Assembly (NCBI RefSeq): GCF_000430785.1
Contig: NZ_KE387246.1
Coordinates: 111,421-175,420 of the forward strand
Direction: 5' to 3'
Origin: Ectobacillus panaciterrae DSM 19096
GTDB taxonomy: Bacteria; Bacillota; Bacilli; Bacillales; Bacillaceae_G
Length of the DNA stretch: 64,000 nucleotides
Shown: positions 37,687 to 47,229 of the stretch, piece after piece
Position numbering within the stretch: position 1 is the first letter of the stretch
Layout of the letters: every line of letters starts with the position of its first letter
Translations under genes and position numbers: made by a program
Notes under the pieces: generated by a model
What the model was told of the DNA's origin: nothing
The model's input: only the letters and a program-made list of their open reading frames with translations
Databases searched by the model: none

Positions 37687-37800
37687 TGTCTAGCTCCGCC
37701 GGCTAGGCGCTGCCACCTAAGAACCTCCGCCACAAAAAAGCAAAAAGCGCTTTTTAGGGCGGAGAACCTCAGGCTCTGCGCCTCGAAGGCTCCGCTTTTC
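37687..37800 (+). repeat. Dispersed repeat R1, full copy
   Basis: Starts TGTCTAGCTCCGCCGGCTAG and ends GAAGGCTCCGCTTTTC. The inner stem CTCCGCC / GGCGGAG and hairpin AAAAAGCGCTTTTT match the copy at 16985. Confidence 0.8.
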
Positions 37801-37839
37801 TGTGGCATAATAGAAAGAGGATGGAAGGGAGGACAGGGT

Positions 37840-39381
37840 TTGAAAAACACATTAAAGCTGGGATTATTTCTTATTATATTATTTAGCGTATTTCTCGCGC
37901 TGCGTATATTTAAGGATGTTGCCTTTTATTCTGAGTTTACGGAAATTAAAGGAATTACGTTTTTTGGTGTGTTCAGCGTATTATTCACACTATCCGCTTT
38001 CCTAATCGGCTTTGTCATTTTCCTTGAAAACAGGCAGCCAGCGAAAACGCTGACATGGCTGATCGTATTAGGGATTTTTCCGGTAATCGGTTTTTTTGCT
38101 TACTTATTGTTCGGTCAAAATTTCCGCAGAAAACGTTTGTTTCAAAAGAAAGCGCTTCTAGATGAGCAGGCATTTCTGCAATATAAAGAAAACGCGAAGC
38201 AAAAGAGGGAATATTTGGAGGAGAATGAGCACCAGGGCTTGCTGTTTCGCTTGGCAGATCGTCTAGGTACCCTGAATATTTCATTTCATACAGAAACAAA
38301 AGTTCTTACAAATGGAGAGGAAACCTTTTCTTCCATTAAAGAAGTGCTGCAAAAAGCGAAGCGTCATATACATATGGAATATTATATTGTACGTCATGAT
38401 AAAATTGGCACAGAGATTAAAGACATTTTGATGGAAAAGGCGCAAGAGGGAGTTAAAGTACGCTTTTTGTACGATGCGGTCGGCAGCTTCCGCCTTTCAA
38501 AAGAGTATATACAGGATTTAAAGAACGCCGGTGTGGAAATTTTTCCGTTTTTTCCGGTTCGGTTTCCGATATTAAGTGATAAAATCAATTACCGCAATCA
38601 TCGAAAAATCATCGTCGTAGACGGAAATGAAGGATTTATCGGGGGACTGAACATTGGCGATGAATATTTAGGGAAAGACGAGTACTTTGGCTTTTGGCGC
38701 GATACGCACTTATATTTAAGAGGAGAAGCAGTACAAAGCTTACAGCTTATATTTCTGCAAGATTGGTTTTATATGACAGGGGAAGCAGTACTGGATACAA
38801 TGTTTATGAGCGCAGAGCGTACAGAGGAAAATCTTGGCGGCGTTCAGCTCATAGCAGGCGGACCGGATAACAAATGGGAAACGATTAAGGATTTGTATTT
38901 TACTATGATTGCATCCGCGCGCAAATCGATTTGGATTGCAACGCCGTACTTCATTCCGGATGATGACATTTTATCTGCTTTAAGGGTTGCTGCGCTGGCA
39001 GGCATAGATGTTCGGCTGCTTACGCCGAGCAAACCGGATAAGCGCACTGTCTTTTATGCATCGCGCTCTTACTTTCCGGAATTGCTTGAAGCTGGGGTAA
39101 AAGTATATGAGTATAAGCAAGGCTTTTTGCACAGTAAAATTGTCATTGTCGATTCGACTTTAGCCTCTATCGGAACAGCGAATATGGATATGCGCAGCTT
39201 TCATCTGAATTTTGAAGTGAATGCTTTCTTGTACGATACGCCGAGCATTCAAAAGCTCGTAAAAGACTTTGAAGAGGATATCACTGTATCTGAAGAAATT
39301 CATATGGAGAGATTTAAAAACAGACGGCTTGTCATGCGCATTGTCGAATCTACTTATCGCCTGTTGTCGCCGTTATTGTAA
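37840..39381 (+). CDS. cls: Cardiolipin synthase (phospholipase D family)
   Basis: A 513-residue membrane enzyme that condenses two phosphatidylglycerols to cardiolipin. Two N-terminal transmembrane helices (residues about 5-22 and 34-95 region) precede two HKD motifs: NHRKIIVVDGNEGFIGGLN (about 259) and HSKIVIVDSTLASIGTANMD (about 431). In both HxK(x)4D the key residues are intact. The start is TTG behind GGGAGGAC. B. subtilis has no cls here, so this is an addition to the conserved order, bracketed by two R1 repeats. Confidence 0.92.
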   Translation: MKNTLKLGLFLIILFSVFLALRIFKDVAFYSEFTEIKGITFFGVFSVLFTLSAFLIGFVIFLENRQPAKTLTWLIVLGIFPVIGFFAYLLFGQNFRRKRLFQKKALLDEQAFLQYKENAKQKREYLEENEHQGLLFRLADRLGTLNISFHTETKVLTNGEETFSSIKEVLQKAKRHIHMEYYIVRHDKIGTEIKDILMEKAQEGVKVRFLYDAVGSFRLSKEYIQDLKNAGVEIFPFFPVRFPILSDKINYRNHRKIIVVDGNEGFIGGLNIGDEYLGKDEYFGFWRDTHLYLRGEAVQSLQLIFLQDWFYMTGEAVLDTMFMSAERTEENLGGVQLIAGGPDNKWETIKDLYFTMIASARKSIWIATPYFIPDDDILSALRVAALAGIDVRLLTPSKPDKRTVFYASRSYFPELLEAGVKVYEYKQGFLHSKIVIVDSTLASIGTANMDMRSFHLNFEVNAFLYDTPSIQKLVKDFEEDITVSEEIHMERFKNRRLVMRIVESTYRLLSPLL

Positions 39382-39407
39382 AGCCTGCTGACTGCAGGCT
39401 TTACTTG
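39380..39407 (+). terminator. Terminator of cls
   Basis: AAAGCCTGC / GCAGGCTTT stem with a TGACT loop; short T-tail. Confidence 0.7.
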
Positions 39408-39424
39408 TAAGAGTTTATAAATTG

Positions 39425-39476
39425 AGGAGCCGGCGCCGTTTTTCTTATTGTCTAACTCCGCCGGCTAGGCGCTGTT
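39425..39476. repeat. R1 fragments before coiA
   Basis: GAGCCGGCGCCGTTTTTC resembles the R1 right end, and GTCTAACTCCGCCGGCTAGG is a left end that stops after GCGCTG. Confidence 0.6.
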
Positions 39477-39546
39477 TTTCTTTGTATATAAGGTAGGAGA
39501 TTCTCGTTTTCTGTCGAAAGTAAACGAGGAAAGGAGCGTGGTAACA

Positions 39547-40752
39547 TTGTTTGTCGCGATCAATGATAAAGAAAAGCGATATAACTTGCTGCACATTCGA
39601 AATAAGGAGAGGCTGTTATCGCTGCGCAGGGAGGAACAGTTTTTTTGTCCGGTTTGCAAACAGGAGGTGCAGCTGAAAATCGGCGAACACAAGCAGCCTC
39701 ATTTTGCACATAAGCGCGCGCATACTTGTTTGTTGGAGTTTGAGCGAGAATCTCCCTATCATTTGAAAGGGAAAGAACTGTTATATCAGTGGCTTCATAA
39801 GCAAGGGTTTGACGTGAAAGTAGAGCGGTATTTTCCTTCCATTGCACAGCGTCCCGATCTATTCATTACAGCCGACGAAACACAGCTGGCCATTGAATAT
39901 CAATGCTCAACGATATCAGCTGATGTGTTTATGAAACGAACCTGTTCTTATTGGAAGGAAGGCATTCGGGTTTTATGGATTCTTGGCGGCAATCAGTTTA
40001 AACGCCAAGGCGCACATTGGCTTCGGTTATCTGCCTTTCATACGTTATGTGTACAGCCGGGAACATATCTGTTGTATTTTTGTCCTGAAGCATCCTCTTT
40101 CTTTCAATGCTCTTCGCTCATTCCTTTTTCTTCTGCTGCCGCTTTTTCTCACATGGTTCCTCATCCGCTTCGCTCTTCTAATTTATCAAGTGTGTTAGCT
40201 CCTTCTCATGTAACTCTTTCACAGCTTCAGCGGGAATGGAACAACAAGAAAAAGGCATGGCGCCGAAACGGCCTATATGTCATGCATCCTTATTATCATC
40301 CCTTTCTTGCTTATTTGTATGAAAAAAGAATTCCTCTTTCTTGTTTTCCTCCTGAATCTCTCATTCCGCTGCCCTCACTTCTCTCCATCCAAACACCGGC
40401 GCTTCTATGGCAAAGTTTCATCTTAATAGAGGAAATCGGAAAGCTCCGTGTCGGAGATTTCTTTTCTTCTCACTACATGTACACCCGTTTAGTGCGAAAA
40501 GGAAAGGTGAAGATCCGGTCTCTCCCGTACTTATCCTCTTCCATGCCGAAAAAGGCACTTCTTGAATATCTTCATTTTCTTTGTTTTACCGGCTATATTG
40601 AACATGTAGACACATTTAAGTATCGCAAAAAGAGAGAACCACTTATTCCGCAGCACGAAGAAGAGGCATATCGAATGGATGAGGAAATGATAGGTTATGC
40701 CCTTCGGCTGTTTGGACCGCATGCAACATTAGAACATGAAAAACGGATATAA
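39547..40752 (+). CDS. coiA: Competence protein CoiA
   Basis: A 401-residue protein needed for recombination of transforming DNA. N-terminal Cys pair FFCPVCKQEV and HFAH belong to a zinc-like region. The nuclease-like core has RPDLFI and LAIEYQCSTIS (D...ExQ, as in PD-(D/E)xK nucleases, about residues 100-120). The TTG start at 39547 (MFVAINDKEKRYNLL) aligns best with known CoiA and has AAAGGAG 10 nt upstream; a GTG at 39538 is the alternative. It sits between the cls insertion and pepF, as in B. subtilis apart from cls. Confidence 0.88.
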   Translation: MFVAINDKEKRYNLLHIRNKERLLSLRREEQFFCPVCKQEVQLKIGEHKQPHFAHKRAHTCLLEFERESPYHLKGKELLYQWLHKQGFDVKVERYFPSIAQRPDLFITADETQLAIEYQCSTISADVFMKRTCSYWKEGIRVLWILGGNQFKRQGAHWLRLSAFHTLCVQPGTYLLYFCPEASSFFQCSSLIPFSSAAAFSHMVPHPLRSSNLSSVLAPSHVTLSQLQREWNNKKKAWRRNGLYVMHPYYHPFLAYLYEKRIPLSCFPPESLIPLPSLLSIQTPALLWQSFILIEEIGKLRVGDFFSSHYMYTRLVRKGKVKIRSLPYLSSSMPKKALLEYLHFLCFTGYIEHVDTFKYRKKREPLIPQHEEEAYRMDEEMIGYALRLFGPHATLEHEKRI

Positions 40753-40836
40753 TATAAGCGACGGAAAGGAAAAGCAGGAATACAGCAGGAGAAATCGAAT
40801 TGTAAATTAGGAAATGGAAAAAAGGAGGCTCGTGTT

Positions 40837-42660
40837 ATGACGGAACAAAAAACAGTAAAAAAGTTGCCGGCACGCGATGAATTAGATAAAGCCTATATGT
40901 GGCGGTTAGAAGACATATTTGCATCAGATGAGGAATGGGAAAAGGAATTTACTGCAATTAAGGGCATGCTTCCGAAGCTCGGTGAATTTAAAGGAAAGCT
41001 TGGAAACTCCGCAGGGGATTTGCTTGCACTGTTTCAGTATCAAGATGAAGTATCGCTTCGTCTCGGAAAGCTTTATACATATGCGCATATGCGATATGAT
41101 CAGGATACAACGAACTCCTTTTATCAGGCACTGAACGACCGTGCAACAAACTTATATACAGAGTCATCCAGCATAATGGCATACATTGTGCCGGAGATTT
41201 TATCTATTCCGGAAGAAACATTAAAATCTTTCTTGCAAGAAAATGCTGATTTAAAGCTGTATGAGCACTCGCTGGAGGAAATCAATAGTCAGCGTCCGCA
41301 TGTGCTGTCTGAAAACGAGGAAGCGATTCTTGCGCAAGCTTCTGATGCATTGCGTACATCAAGCAATACGTTTGGCATGCTGAACAATGCTGATTTGAAG
41401 TTTCCTGAGATTACAGATGAAAATGGCGATGAAGTAGAAATTACGCATGGCCGTTACATTCAATTTTTGGAAAGCGAAGATGGCCGCGTTCGTCACGATG
41501 CATTTAAAGCGGTGTATGAAACATACGGTAAATACAAAAATACGCTTGCCAGCACATTGAGCGGCGCTGTTAAGAGAAACAATTTCTATGCGCGTGTGAG
41601 AAAATACGATTCCGCACGTCAAGCAGCGCTAAGCAACAACAATATTCCGGAGAGCGTATACGATCAGCTTGTGAACACTGTGCGTGATCATTTGCATTTG
41701 CTTCATCGCTATATCGATATCCGCAAGCGCGCTTTAGGGGTAGATGAGCTGCATATGTACGACTTGTACACGCCGCTTGTAAAGGAAGTTAAGATGGAGG
41801 TTTCTTATAAAGAAGCGCAAGATATTCTTTTAAAATCGCTTGCTGTCCTTGGCGATGAGTATGTCGATATTTTAAAAGAAGCGTATGAAAATGGTTGGGT
41901 AGACGTGTATGAGAACAAAGGCAAGCGAAGCGGCGCCTATTCTTCAGGAGCTTATGGAACAAATCCATACGTTTTGATGAACTGGCATGATAACGTAAAC
42001 AACTTGTTTACATTAGCGCATGAGTTCGGCCATTCCGTACACAGCTACTATACGCGCAAAAACCAACCGTATGTGTACGGCGATTATTCCATCTTTGTCG
42101 CAGAGGTTGCTTCTACGTGCAACGAGGCGCTTTTGAATGATTATTTGCTGAGAACTACAGAAGACAAGAAAAAGCGTTTATACTTGCTGAATCATTATTT
42201 AGAAGGCTTCCGCGGCACTGTGTTCCGTCAAACAATGTTTGCGGAATTTGAGCACTTAATTCATATGAAGGCACAGGAAGGACATGCGTTAACGTCTGAT
42301 TTATTTACAAGCCTTTACTATGACTTAAACAAAAAGTATTTCGGCGAAGCTCTTGTCATTGATGAGGAAATCGGCTTAGAATGGTCCCGTATTCCGCATT
42401 TCTATTACAACTATTATGTATATCAATATGCAACGGGCTTCAGTGCTGCAACGGCGCTGTCCAAGCAAATTCTTGAAGAGGGGCAGCCGGCTGTAGAACG
42501 CTATATCAATAACTTTTTGAAAGCAGGCAGCTCTGATTATCCGATTGAAGTATTGAAAAAGGCAGGAGTAGACATGACATCCCCTGCGCCTGTGAAGGAA
42601 GCATTGCAAGTGTTTGAAGAAAAGCTGAACGAATTGGAGCAGCTTTTGTTTGAGAAATAA
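40837..42660 (+). CDS. pepF: Oligoendopeptidase F
   Basis: A 607-residue cytoplasmic M3-family metallopeptidase that cleaves short peptides. The zinc site is HEFGHS in LFTLAHEFGHSVHSYYTRK (about residue 395) and the third ligand Glu is in SIFVAEVASTCNEALLND. The C-terminal YNYYVYQYATGFSAATAL block is conserved. AAAAGGAGG lies upstream. It could process peptides imported by the Opp system. Confidence 0.93.
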   Translation: MTEQKTVKKLPARDELDKAYMWRLEDIFASDEEWEKEFTAIKGMLPKLGEFKGKLGNSAGDLLALFQYQDEVSLRLGKLYTYAHMRYDQDTTNSFYQALNDRATNLYTESSSIMAYIVPEILSIPEETLKSFLQENADLKLYEHSLEEINSQRPHVLSENEEAILAQASDALRTSSNTFGMLNNADLKFPEITDENGDEVEITHGRYIQFLESEDGRVRHDAFKAVYETYGKYKNTLASTLSGAVKRNNFYARVRKYDSARQAALSNNNIPESVYDQLVNTVRDHLHLLHRYIDIRKRALGVDELHMYDLYTPLVKEVKMEVSYKEAQDILLKSLAVLGDEYVDILKEAYENGWVDVYENKGKRSGAYSSGAYGTNPYVLMNWHDNVNNLFTLAHEFGHSVHSYYTRKNQPYVYGDYSIFVAEVASTCNEALLNDYLLRTTEDKKKRLYLLNHYLEGFRGTVFRQTMFAEFEHLIHMKAQEGHALTSDLFTSLYYDLNKKYFGEALVIDEEIGLEWSRIPHFYYNYYVYQYATGFSAATALSKQILEEGQPAVERYINNFLKAGSSDYPIEVLKKAGVDMTSPAPVKEALQVFEEKLNELEQLLFEK

Positions 42661-42661
42661 G

Positions 42662-42808
42662 AAAAGCGGAACCGGCTCGATCAGGCGCAGAACCAGAGGT
42701 TCTCGCCCCTCAAAAGCGCTTTTTGCTTTTGTGAGGGTGAGGTTCTCTGGTGGCAGCGCCTAGCCGGTGGAGCTGGACATCAAGAAAAGCGGAACCGGCT
42801 CGATCAGG
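42662..42808 (-). repeat. Dispersed repeat R1, inverted copy
   Basis: Reverse orientation to the other R1 copies: GAAAAGCGGAACCGGCTCGA at the left and GGCAGCGCCTAGCCGGTGGA near the right, with a second GAAAAGCGGAACCGGCTCGA start at 42784. The inner CAGAACCAGAGGTTCTC part forms hairpins. Confidence 0.75.
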
Positions 42809-42844
42809 AGCATACTCCGGAATTTCATACTTTCTTACGTTTAA

Positions 42845-42870
42845 AAAAGACGCCTTGGGCGTCTTTTTCA
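42845..42870 (-). terminator. Terminator of the 56-residue membrane protein gene
   Basis: AAAAGACGCC / GGCGTCTTTT stem with a TTGG loop (plus-strand reading); a T-run follows on the minus strand. Confidence 0.8.
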
Positions 42871-42873
42871 TGC

Positions 42874-43044
42874 TTAAAAACCTTTAAAACGATTTCGGCC
42901 ATTAACAAAGGAAACGGATAAAAAAACAGCGCCGAATAGAAGAGGAACAGACAGAAGAAGCGGGAAAACTTCCAATAAAGATAATAAGTAGAGAACAAAG
43001 GCAATACCAATAATTGCTATACTAATAAAGATTTTTGTTTTCAA
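42874..43044 (-). CDS. Small membrane protein of unknown function
   Basis: A 56-residue protein with two hydrophobic helices (IFISIAIIGIAFVLYLLSLL and FPLLLSVPLLFGAVFLSVSF) and a short basic end (NGRNRFKGF). It begins with TTG, with AAAGGAG 8 nt upstream, and a terminator follows. A slightly longer reading frame in another phase overlaps it but has no ribosome binding site and an unlikely composition. Function unknown; a Rex-like palindrome lies about 130 nt upstream. Confidence 0.7.
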   Translation of the reverse strand: MKTKIFISIAIIGIAFVLYLLSLLEVFPLLLSVPLLFGAVFLSVSFVNGRNRFKGF

Positions 43045-43138
43045 AGCACTTTCACTCCTTTAAAAAGTCCTGTTATAATGTATTCAAAAATGAAAGCGTT
43101 TAGAATGTGACATTTTTGTGAAATAGAAAATAAAGTTG

Positions 43139-43170
43139 TTGTCATCTAACGTCGAATCTTGTAATATAAT
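43139..43170 (+). promoter_or_regulatory. Possible plus-strand promoter
   Basis: TTGTCA at 43139-43144 and TATAAT at 43165-43170 (20-nt spacing) or TAATAT at 43162-43167 (17-nt spacing). No gene lies downstream on this strand before the terminator near 43300, so a short RNA of about 120 nt is possible. Confidence 0.3.
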
Positions 43171-43172
43171 AA

Positions 43173-43190
43173 CTGTGAACGAATTCACAA
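43173..43190. promoter_or_regulatory. Rex-like operator
   Basis: CTGTGAACGAATTCACAA matches the Rex consensus TTGTGAA-N4-TTCACAA at all but the first base. It lies between the small membrane protein gene and spxH. Rex senses NADH/NAD+ in Firmicutes. Which transcript it controls is unclear. Confidence 0.5.
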
Positions 43191-43255
43191 ACAAACATAT
43201 ACCCCTTTGTTTGAACGTGAAATTTCTCCCATCCCCTTTAAATTTTTATAAGCCG

Positions 43256-43302
43256 TAAAAGAAAACGACCTGGTGTTTACACCAGGTCGTTTTCTTTTGT
43301 GA
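43256..43302. terminator. Strong bidirectional terminator at the end of spxH
   Basis: AAAGAAAACGACCTGGTG and its exact complement form an 18-bp stem around a 4-nt loop. The T-rich right arm extends the T-run on the plus strand, and the left arm does so on the minus strand, where it overlaps the spxH end. Confidence 0.85.
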
Positions 43303-44152
43303 ATTTCCAATACATTTCTCGTTCCGTCGGAAGTTGCCTCACCTTTCGCTTTAAAACAAGCTTTTTTAACTCACGTTCAGCTTCTGCGTGTGACATGCCG
43401 TAAATAGTCGCCACTTCTCTCGTTGAAAGAAATTCGTATTCATGAAGAAGCTCTTCTATAGAAGGAAGCGATTTTGGCACAAGCTCTTCGTTTACAATTT
43501 CTCTTAATACTTGTACATACACATCATAAGAGTAAATGCCGGCTATCTTAATGCCTTCTTCATCAGAGTTCGTATGAAAGAAGACAAGGGATGGAATTTC
43601 TGTTATATGCATTTCGTTTGTAAATTTTAAATCGCATTGAAATGCTTTTCGTGCGCCTGCTGCATGTAAATCATCCATAAACTCCTTCACATCTATACCG
43701 CTCTTTTCAGCACATGAAAGCAACGTTTCGCTGTCCGGTTTATGAACATTAGACAGAAAAATAGCTTCCTGCAGCTTTCGCAAAAACTTTGAACCTGCTT
43801 TTCGGCCTTGCAGCTCTGCTGCTTTAATTGCGAGCGAAGATATATACGGTGAAGAGTCGGACTTATGCATATTAATTTTGCCGTCACACGAAAAGCCGTG
43901 AAGGCTTGTTGTCTTCTCCCACACAAATCGAATATTAGCAGGTTTATTCCATTTGTGCGATGATTCAACCTTGCCGGTCAGTACGTGACGAAGCGTAAAG
44001 TAATGGCCGTATTCGAGCAAAAGCTTTGTAACTAAAGGGTCAATGACCCAGCAGTCCCTGCAGAGCGGATCAATGAATAAATAAGCTTCAATTGGTCTAT
44101 GCACGCATTTTTGGAAAGAAATCGGCATAATCTTGTCTTCTAGTTTATTCAT
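43277..44152 (-). CDS. spxH: SpxH (YjbH), ClpXP adaptor for Spx
   Basis: A 291-residue DsbA-like cytoplasmic adaptor that promotes Spx degradation by ClpXP. The thioredoxin-fold Cys motif is in [16 protein letters not shown] (CRDC, near residue 31); [14 protein letters not shown] is the cis-Pro region. The C-terminal helical part ([20 protein letters not shown]) is the winged-helix-like segment. Its ATG overlaps the yjbI stop (TAATG), so it is translationally coupled to the globin gene, as in B. subtilis yjbIH. Confidence 0.9.
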   Translation of the reverse strand: MNKLEDKIMPISFQKCVHRPIEAYLFIDPLCRDCWVIDPLVTKLLLEYGHYFTLRHVLTGKVESSHKWNKPANIRFVWEKTTSLHGFSCDGKINMHKSDSSPYISSLAIKAAELQGRKAGSKFLRKLQEAIFLSNVHKPDSETLLSCAEKSGIDVKEFMDDLHAAGARKAFQCDLKFTNEMHITEIPSLVFFHTNSDEEGIKIAGIYSYDVYVQVLREIVNEELVPKSLPSIEELLHEYEFLSTREVATIYGMSHAEAERELKKLVLKRKVRQLPTEREMYWKFTKENDLV

Positions 44153-44550
44153 TATTCCTCACCCATTTCATCCGGGGTATTCATCATATGCTCCGCTGTT
44201 AATCGTAAACGCTCCCATATAAATTCGCGAAGGGGGCCGTCTATGCCTGTATCGTCCATTGCTTGCTCCATACAGGAAAGCCAAGCGTTTTTTCGCTTTG
44301 GTGTAATTGCAAACGGAAGATGGCGGGCACGCAGCATCGGATGGCCATGTTCTTCTGTATAAAGCGCCGGTCCTCCAAAATATTGTGTCAAAAATTGCTT
44401 TTGCTTGCGGGCCGTTTCCGTTAAATCCTTCGGAAAGATGGGAGCTAAATCTGGATGCTGACTCACGTACGAATAAAATGTATCAACAAGCGCTGCAATT
44501 CCTTCTTCGCCGCCGATTGCTTCATATGGTGTCATTGAATTTTGATTCAT
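44152..44550 (-). CDS. yjbI: Truncated haemoglobin YjbI
   Basis: A 132-residue group II (trHbO-type) globin. [20 protein letters not shown] begins the fold with the B10 Tyr region; the proximal His is in [20 protein letters not shown], where the G8 Trp is also present. B. subtilis YjbI helps repair protein Tyr hydroperoxides and is functionally linked to YjbH. It is the first gene of the yjbI-spxH pair. Confidence 0.9.
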   Translation of the reverse strand: MNQNSMTPYEAIGGEEGIAALVDTFYSYVSQHPDLAPIFPKDLTETARKQKQFLTQYFGGPALYTEEHGHPMLRARHLPFAITPKRKNAWLSCMEQAMDDTGIDGPLREFIWERLRLTAEHMMNTPDEMGEE

Positions 44551-44671
44551 ACTTTGGCTACTCCTTTTTCCGTAAATGTATACTTATTGTAGCAACCGTT
44601 CGTTATATAGAGCAAATAAACCGTTTTGAAAGTTGTTCTCCAAAAGTTGGATGCCCCAGTCTTATGCTAGT

Positions 44672-45244
44672 TTAGAGCGCATTGTTTTGTTTTGCAAGAA
44701 AAAAGCGCTGTACTTTATTTTGTGTCGGACGTACAGGAATATTGTATGCCCCTAGCAGGGAAAGAAAATCCGTTTTTTTGCTTTCGTCCTTTACTTCGTA
44801 CTCCAGCTCATAATCATCATGATTAAAGTAGAAACTATGGTCAAAAATAAGAAGACCTTCTTTATACATCGTTTCTGCGCGTTTTGTTGTCAGACTGCCG
44901 AAATAGGAAAGCTGCAGCGGGATATGCAGAGCCTGTAGCTGGTTTGCGACTGATCCCGGAACGACAATGCCTGTTTCCATCATCTGCTCTGCTTCTTGCT
45001 CCGTCAAACGCTGATGTGTCTCCAATAATCCGATTTCTGCCGGCTGCTTAAGCGTCAATATATAGGAACCGCTCTTAAAACGGATGCGCAGCGCTGATCC
45101 GGTTTCTTTTAGAGCGAAGTTTTTTGTTTCAAAGTAATGGTTCGTTTGCTCTATAAAGCTTGTAATGGAGAACGCTTCGCACAGTGTTTGGAATTCGTTC
45201 TTTGTCACCATATTTTTAAATTCGATTTCAATTTCTTGTTTCAT
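44672..45244 (-). CDS. yjbK: CYTH domain protein YjbK
   Basis: A 190-residue CYTH-family protein. The signature ExExK is EIEIEFK at residues 4-10, and the tunnel strands show RIRFKSGSYILTLKQP, LLIFDHSFYFNHDDYELEYE. CYTH enzymes are often triphosphatases; the substrate here is unknown. The start MKQEIEIEF has GGAGGG upstream; an in-frame Met 20 codons earlier is rejected because it lacks a site. It is divergent from yjbL, with the operon order of B. subtilis. Confidence 0.88.
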   Translation of the reverse strand: MKQEIEIEFKNMVTKNEFQTLCEAFSITSFIEQTNHYFETKNFALKETGSALRIRFKSGSYILTLKQPAEIGLLETHQRLTEQEAEQMMETGIVVPGSVANQLQALHIPLQLSYFGSLTTKRAETMYKEGLLIFDHSFYFNHDDYELEYEVKDESKKTDFLSLLGAYNIPVRPTQNKVQRFFLAKQNNAL

Positions 45245-45378
45245 CACAGTTTCCCTCCTATGGTATCCGTTACTTATTATCCCTTTTTGTGAATTTTGAT
45301 TCAATGTTTTATTTGTTCTGCCGCCTGTTGTGTTACAATAAGAGTGATTATGACTGGCGTTATTGGAGGAATTAAAAT

Positions 45379-45753
45379 ATGCAAAAGAAGATTAGCGTCA
45401 AGAGCGCGGAACAAACAGAGCATGCTCTTGTATTTTGTGCGGAACATACAGACTTGCAAACAGAAGAGTTAAAACCGAGACATCATATGCTTGTTGATTC
45501 AGATAACTTAGCGTTCTTATATATCCTTGAAGGCGATGGAGACTATATGTATGTAAGCATTCCGCATACAGTATGGCCTGCATGCAAGCAAATGCTTGAT
45601 GAGCATAAAAAGGCATATGTGAGAGTGAATGAAACAGAACTTGAGCTTGAACAGCTGCAAGAGGAATTGGAGTATTTAATTTCTAATATAGAAGGAAATG
45701 CAAACTATGGGGAGGAATTAGTGAGCAAAGTAGAAGCAATTTTTTTGGCATAA
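45379..45753 (+). CDS. yjbL: YjbL (UPF0738 family) protein
   Basis: A 124-residue acidic protein beginning MQKKISVKSAEQTEHALVFC, with the block FLYILEGDGDYMYVSIPHTV and a helical acidic C terminus (ELEQLQEELEYLISNIEGN). It fits UPF0738/YjbL. A TTGGAGGAATT site precedes the ATG. It is the first gene of a plus-strand run with yjbM, nadF and yjbO. Function unknown. Confidence 0.8.
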   Translation: MQKKISVKSAEQTEHALVFCAEHTDLQTEELKPRHHMLVDSDNLAFLYILEGDGDYMYVSIPHTVWPACKQMLDEHKKAYVRVNETELELEQLQEELEYLISNIEGNANYGEELVSKVEAIFLA

Positions 45754-45769
45754 TGGATGGTGGTTAGAA

Positions 45770-46396
45770 ATGGATCGAAACTGGGAAGAATTTTTGGCTC
45801 CTTATCAACAGGCTGTAGGGGAATTAAAGGTAAAGCTAAAGGGGATGCGAGCGCAGTTTGAACGAGCGGTGCAGCATTCGCCGATTGAGTTTGTTACAGG
45901 ACGAGTCAAATCGGTGCCAAGCATCATCGATAAAGCGGCCAAGCGGAATATTCCTTTAAACAAGCTTGAAGAAGAGATGCAGGATATTGCCGGTTTGCGC
46001 ATGATGTGTCAATTTGTAGACGATATCAAGCCGGTTATAGAGCTGCTTCGCAAGCGAAATGATTTTGAAATCGTAGAAGAGCGCGATTACGTCATGCAAA
46101 ATAAAGAAAGCGGCTATCGCTCCTATCACGTCGTAGTCCGCTATCCTGTTCAAACAATCTACGGAGAAAAGAAAGTGTTGGTAGAAATTCAAATTCGCAC
46201 ACTGGCCATGAATTTTTGGGCGACGATTGAGCATTCTTTGAACTATAAATATAGCGGACGTTTCCCGAAGGATATTAGAGAGCGCCTGCAGCGTGCAGCG
46301 GAAGCGGCATTTCGTCTCGACGAAGAAATGTCCTCCATTCGTTTTGAAATTCAAGAAGCGCAGAAGATTTTTTCGCGTAAAACAGAATCAGAATAA
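45770..46396 (+). CDS. yjbM: Small alarmone synthetase YjbM (SAS1/RelQ)
   Basis: A 208-residue (p)ppGpp synthetase without a hydrolase domain. RelA/SpoT synthetase motifs are visible: VTGRVKSVPSIIDKAAKRN, DIAGLRMMCQFVDDI and ESGYRSYHVVVRYPV, then VEIQIRTLAMNFWATIEHSL. The C-terminal helices fit the tetrameric RelQ/SasB type. It lies 16 bp after yjbL and 20 bp before nadF. Confidence 0.92.
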   Translation: MDRNWEEFLAPYQQAVGELKVKLKGMRAQFERAVQHSPIEFVTGRVKSVPSIIDKAAKRNIPLNKLEEEMQDIAGLRMMCQFVDDIKPVIELLRKRNDFEIVEERDYVMQNKESGYRSYHVVVRYPVQTIYGEKKVLVEIQIRTLAMNFWATIEHSLNYKYSGRFPKDIRERLQRAAEAAFRLDEEMSSIRFEIQEAQKIFSRKTESE

Positions 46397-46416
46397 TTCT
46401 TAAAGGGTGTATATAA

Positions 46417-47214
46417 ATGAAGTTTGCAATCACGTCAAAGGGAGACCAGGCATCAAATTCGCTTGCGGATACGATGCGGGAGTATTTGCTTGATTTCGAA
46501 TTTGTAAGTGATGAAGAAGAGCCGGATATCGTCATTTCCGTAGGCGGAGACGGAACGCTCCTGCATGCGTTTCACCGCTATTACAAGCGGCTGGACAAAA
46601 CTGCATTTGTCGGCGTGCATACGGGACACCTTGGATTTTATGCCGATTGGCTTCCAAATGAAGTAGAGAAGCTTGTCATTGCAATAGCTAAAACTCCGTT
46701 TCAAGTTGTGGAATACCCGCTTCTTGAAGTCATCATCCGCTACTTAGACGGAAGCAGGGAAACGCAATACTTGGCATTGAATGAAGCGACAATCAAAAGC
46801 AGTAACGGAACGCTCGTCATTGATGTGGAAATTCGCGGCGAGTACTTTGAAACCTTCAGAGGAGACGGCCTATGCATTTCCACGCCGTCAGGAAGCACCG
46901 CCTACAACAAAGCGCTCGGCGGCGCCATCATCCATCCATCTATTGAAGCAATTCAAGTTGCGGAAATGGCGTCCATTAATAACCGCGTCTTTCGTACGGT
47001 GGGCTCTCCGCTCGTTCTGCCAAAGCATCATACATGTGTGCTGAGGTCTGTAAACGATACAGGTTTGCAGCTCACCATCGATCATTTGACTGTTGTGCAT
47101 GAGCATGTAAAATCAATTCAATGCCGCGTCGCAAATCAAAAAGTTCGCTTTGTCCGCTTCCGTCCGTTTCCGTTCTGGAACCGCGTGCGCGACTCGTTTG
47201 TGGCGGATAAGTAG
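46417..47214 (+). CDS. nadF: NAD kinase
   Basis: A 265-residue enzyme that makes NADP from NAD and ATP. The GGDGT motif is [15 protein letters not shown] (about residue 40), the NE/D region is [10 protein letters not shown], and [20 protein letters not shown] is the conserved substrate-binding block. AAAGGGTG precedes the ATG. It is the YjbN-position enzyme of B. subtilis. Confidence 0.93.
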   Translation: MKFAITSKGDQASNSLADTMREYLLDFEFVSDEEEPDIVISVGGDGTLLHAFHRYYKRLDKTAFVGVHTGHLGFYADWLPNEVEKLVIAIAKTPFQVVEYPLLEVIIRYLDGSRETQYLALNEATIKSSNGTLVIDVEIRGEYFETFRGDGLCISTPSGSTAYNKALGGAIIHPSIEAIQVAEMASINNRVFRTVGSPLVLPKHHTCVLRSVNDTGLQLTIDHLTVVHEHVKSIQCRVANQKVRFVRFRPFPFWNRVRDSFVADK

Positions 47215-47229
47215 AAAGGGTTATGCTGA

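Noticed and set aside
42825..43010. 61-codon frame on the minus strand
   Set aside because: It has no ribosome binding site and overlaps, in another phase, the well-supported 56-residue membrane protein at 42874-43044.
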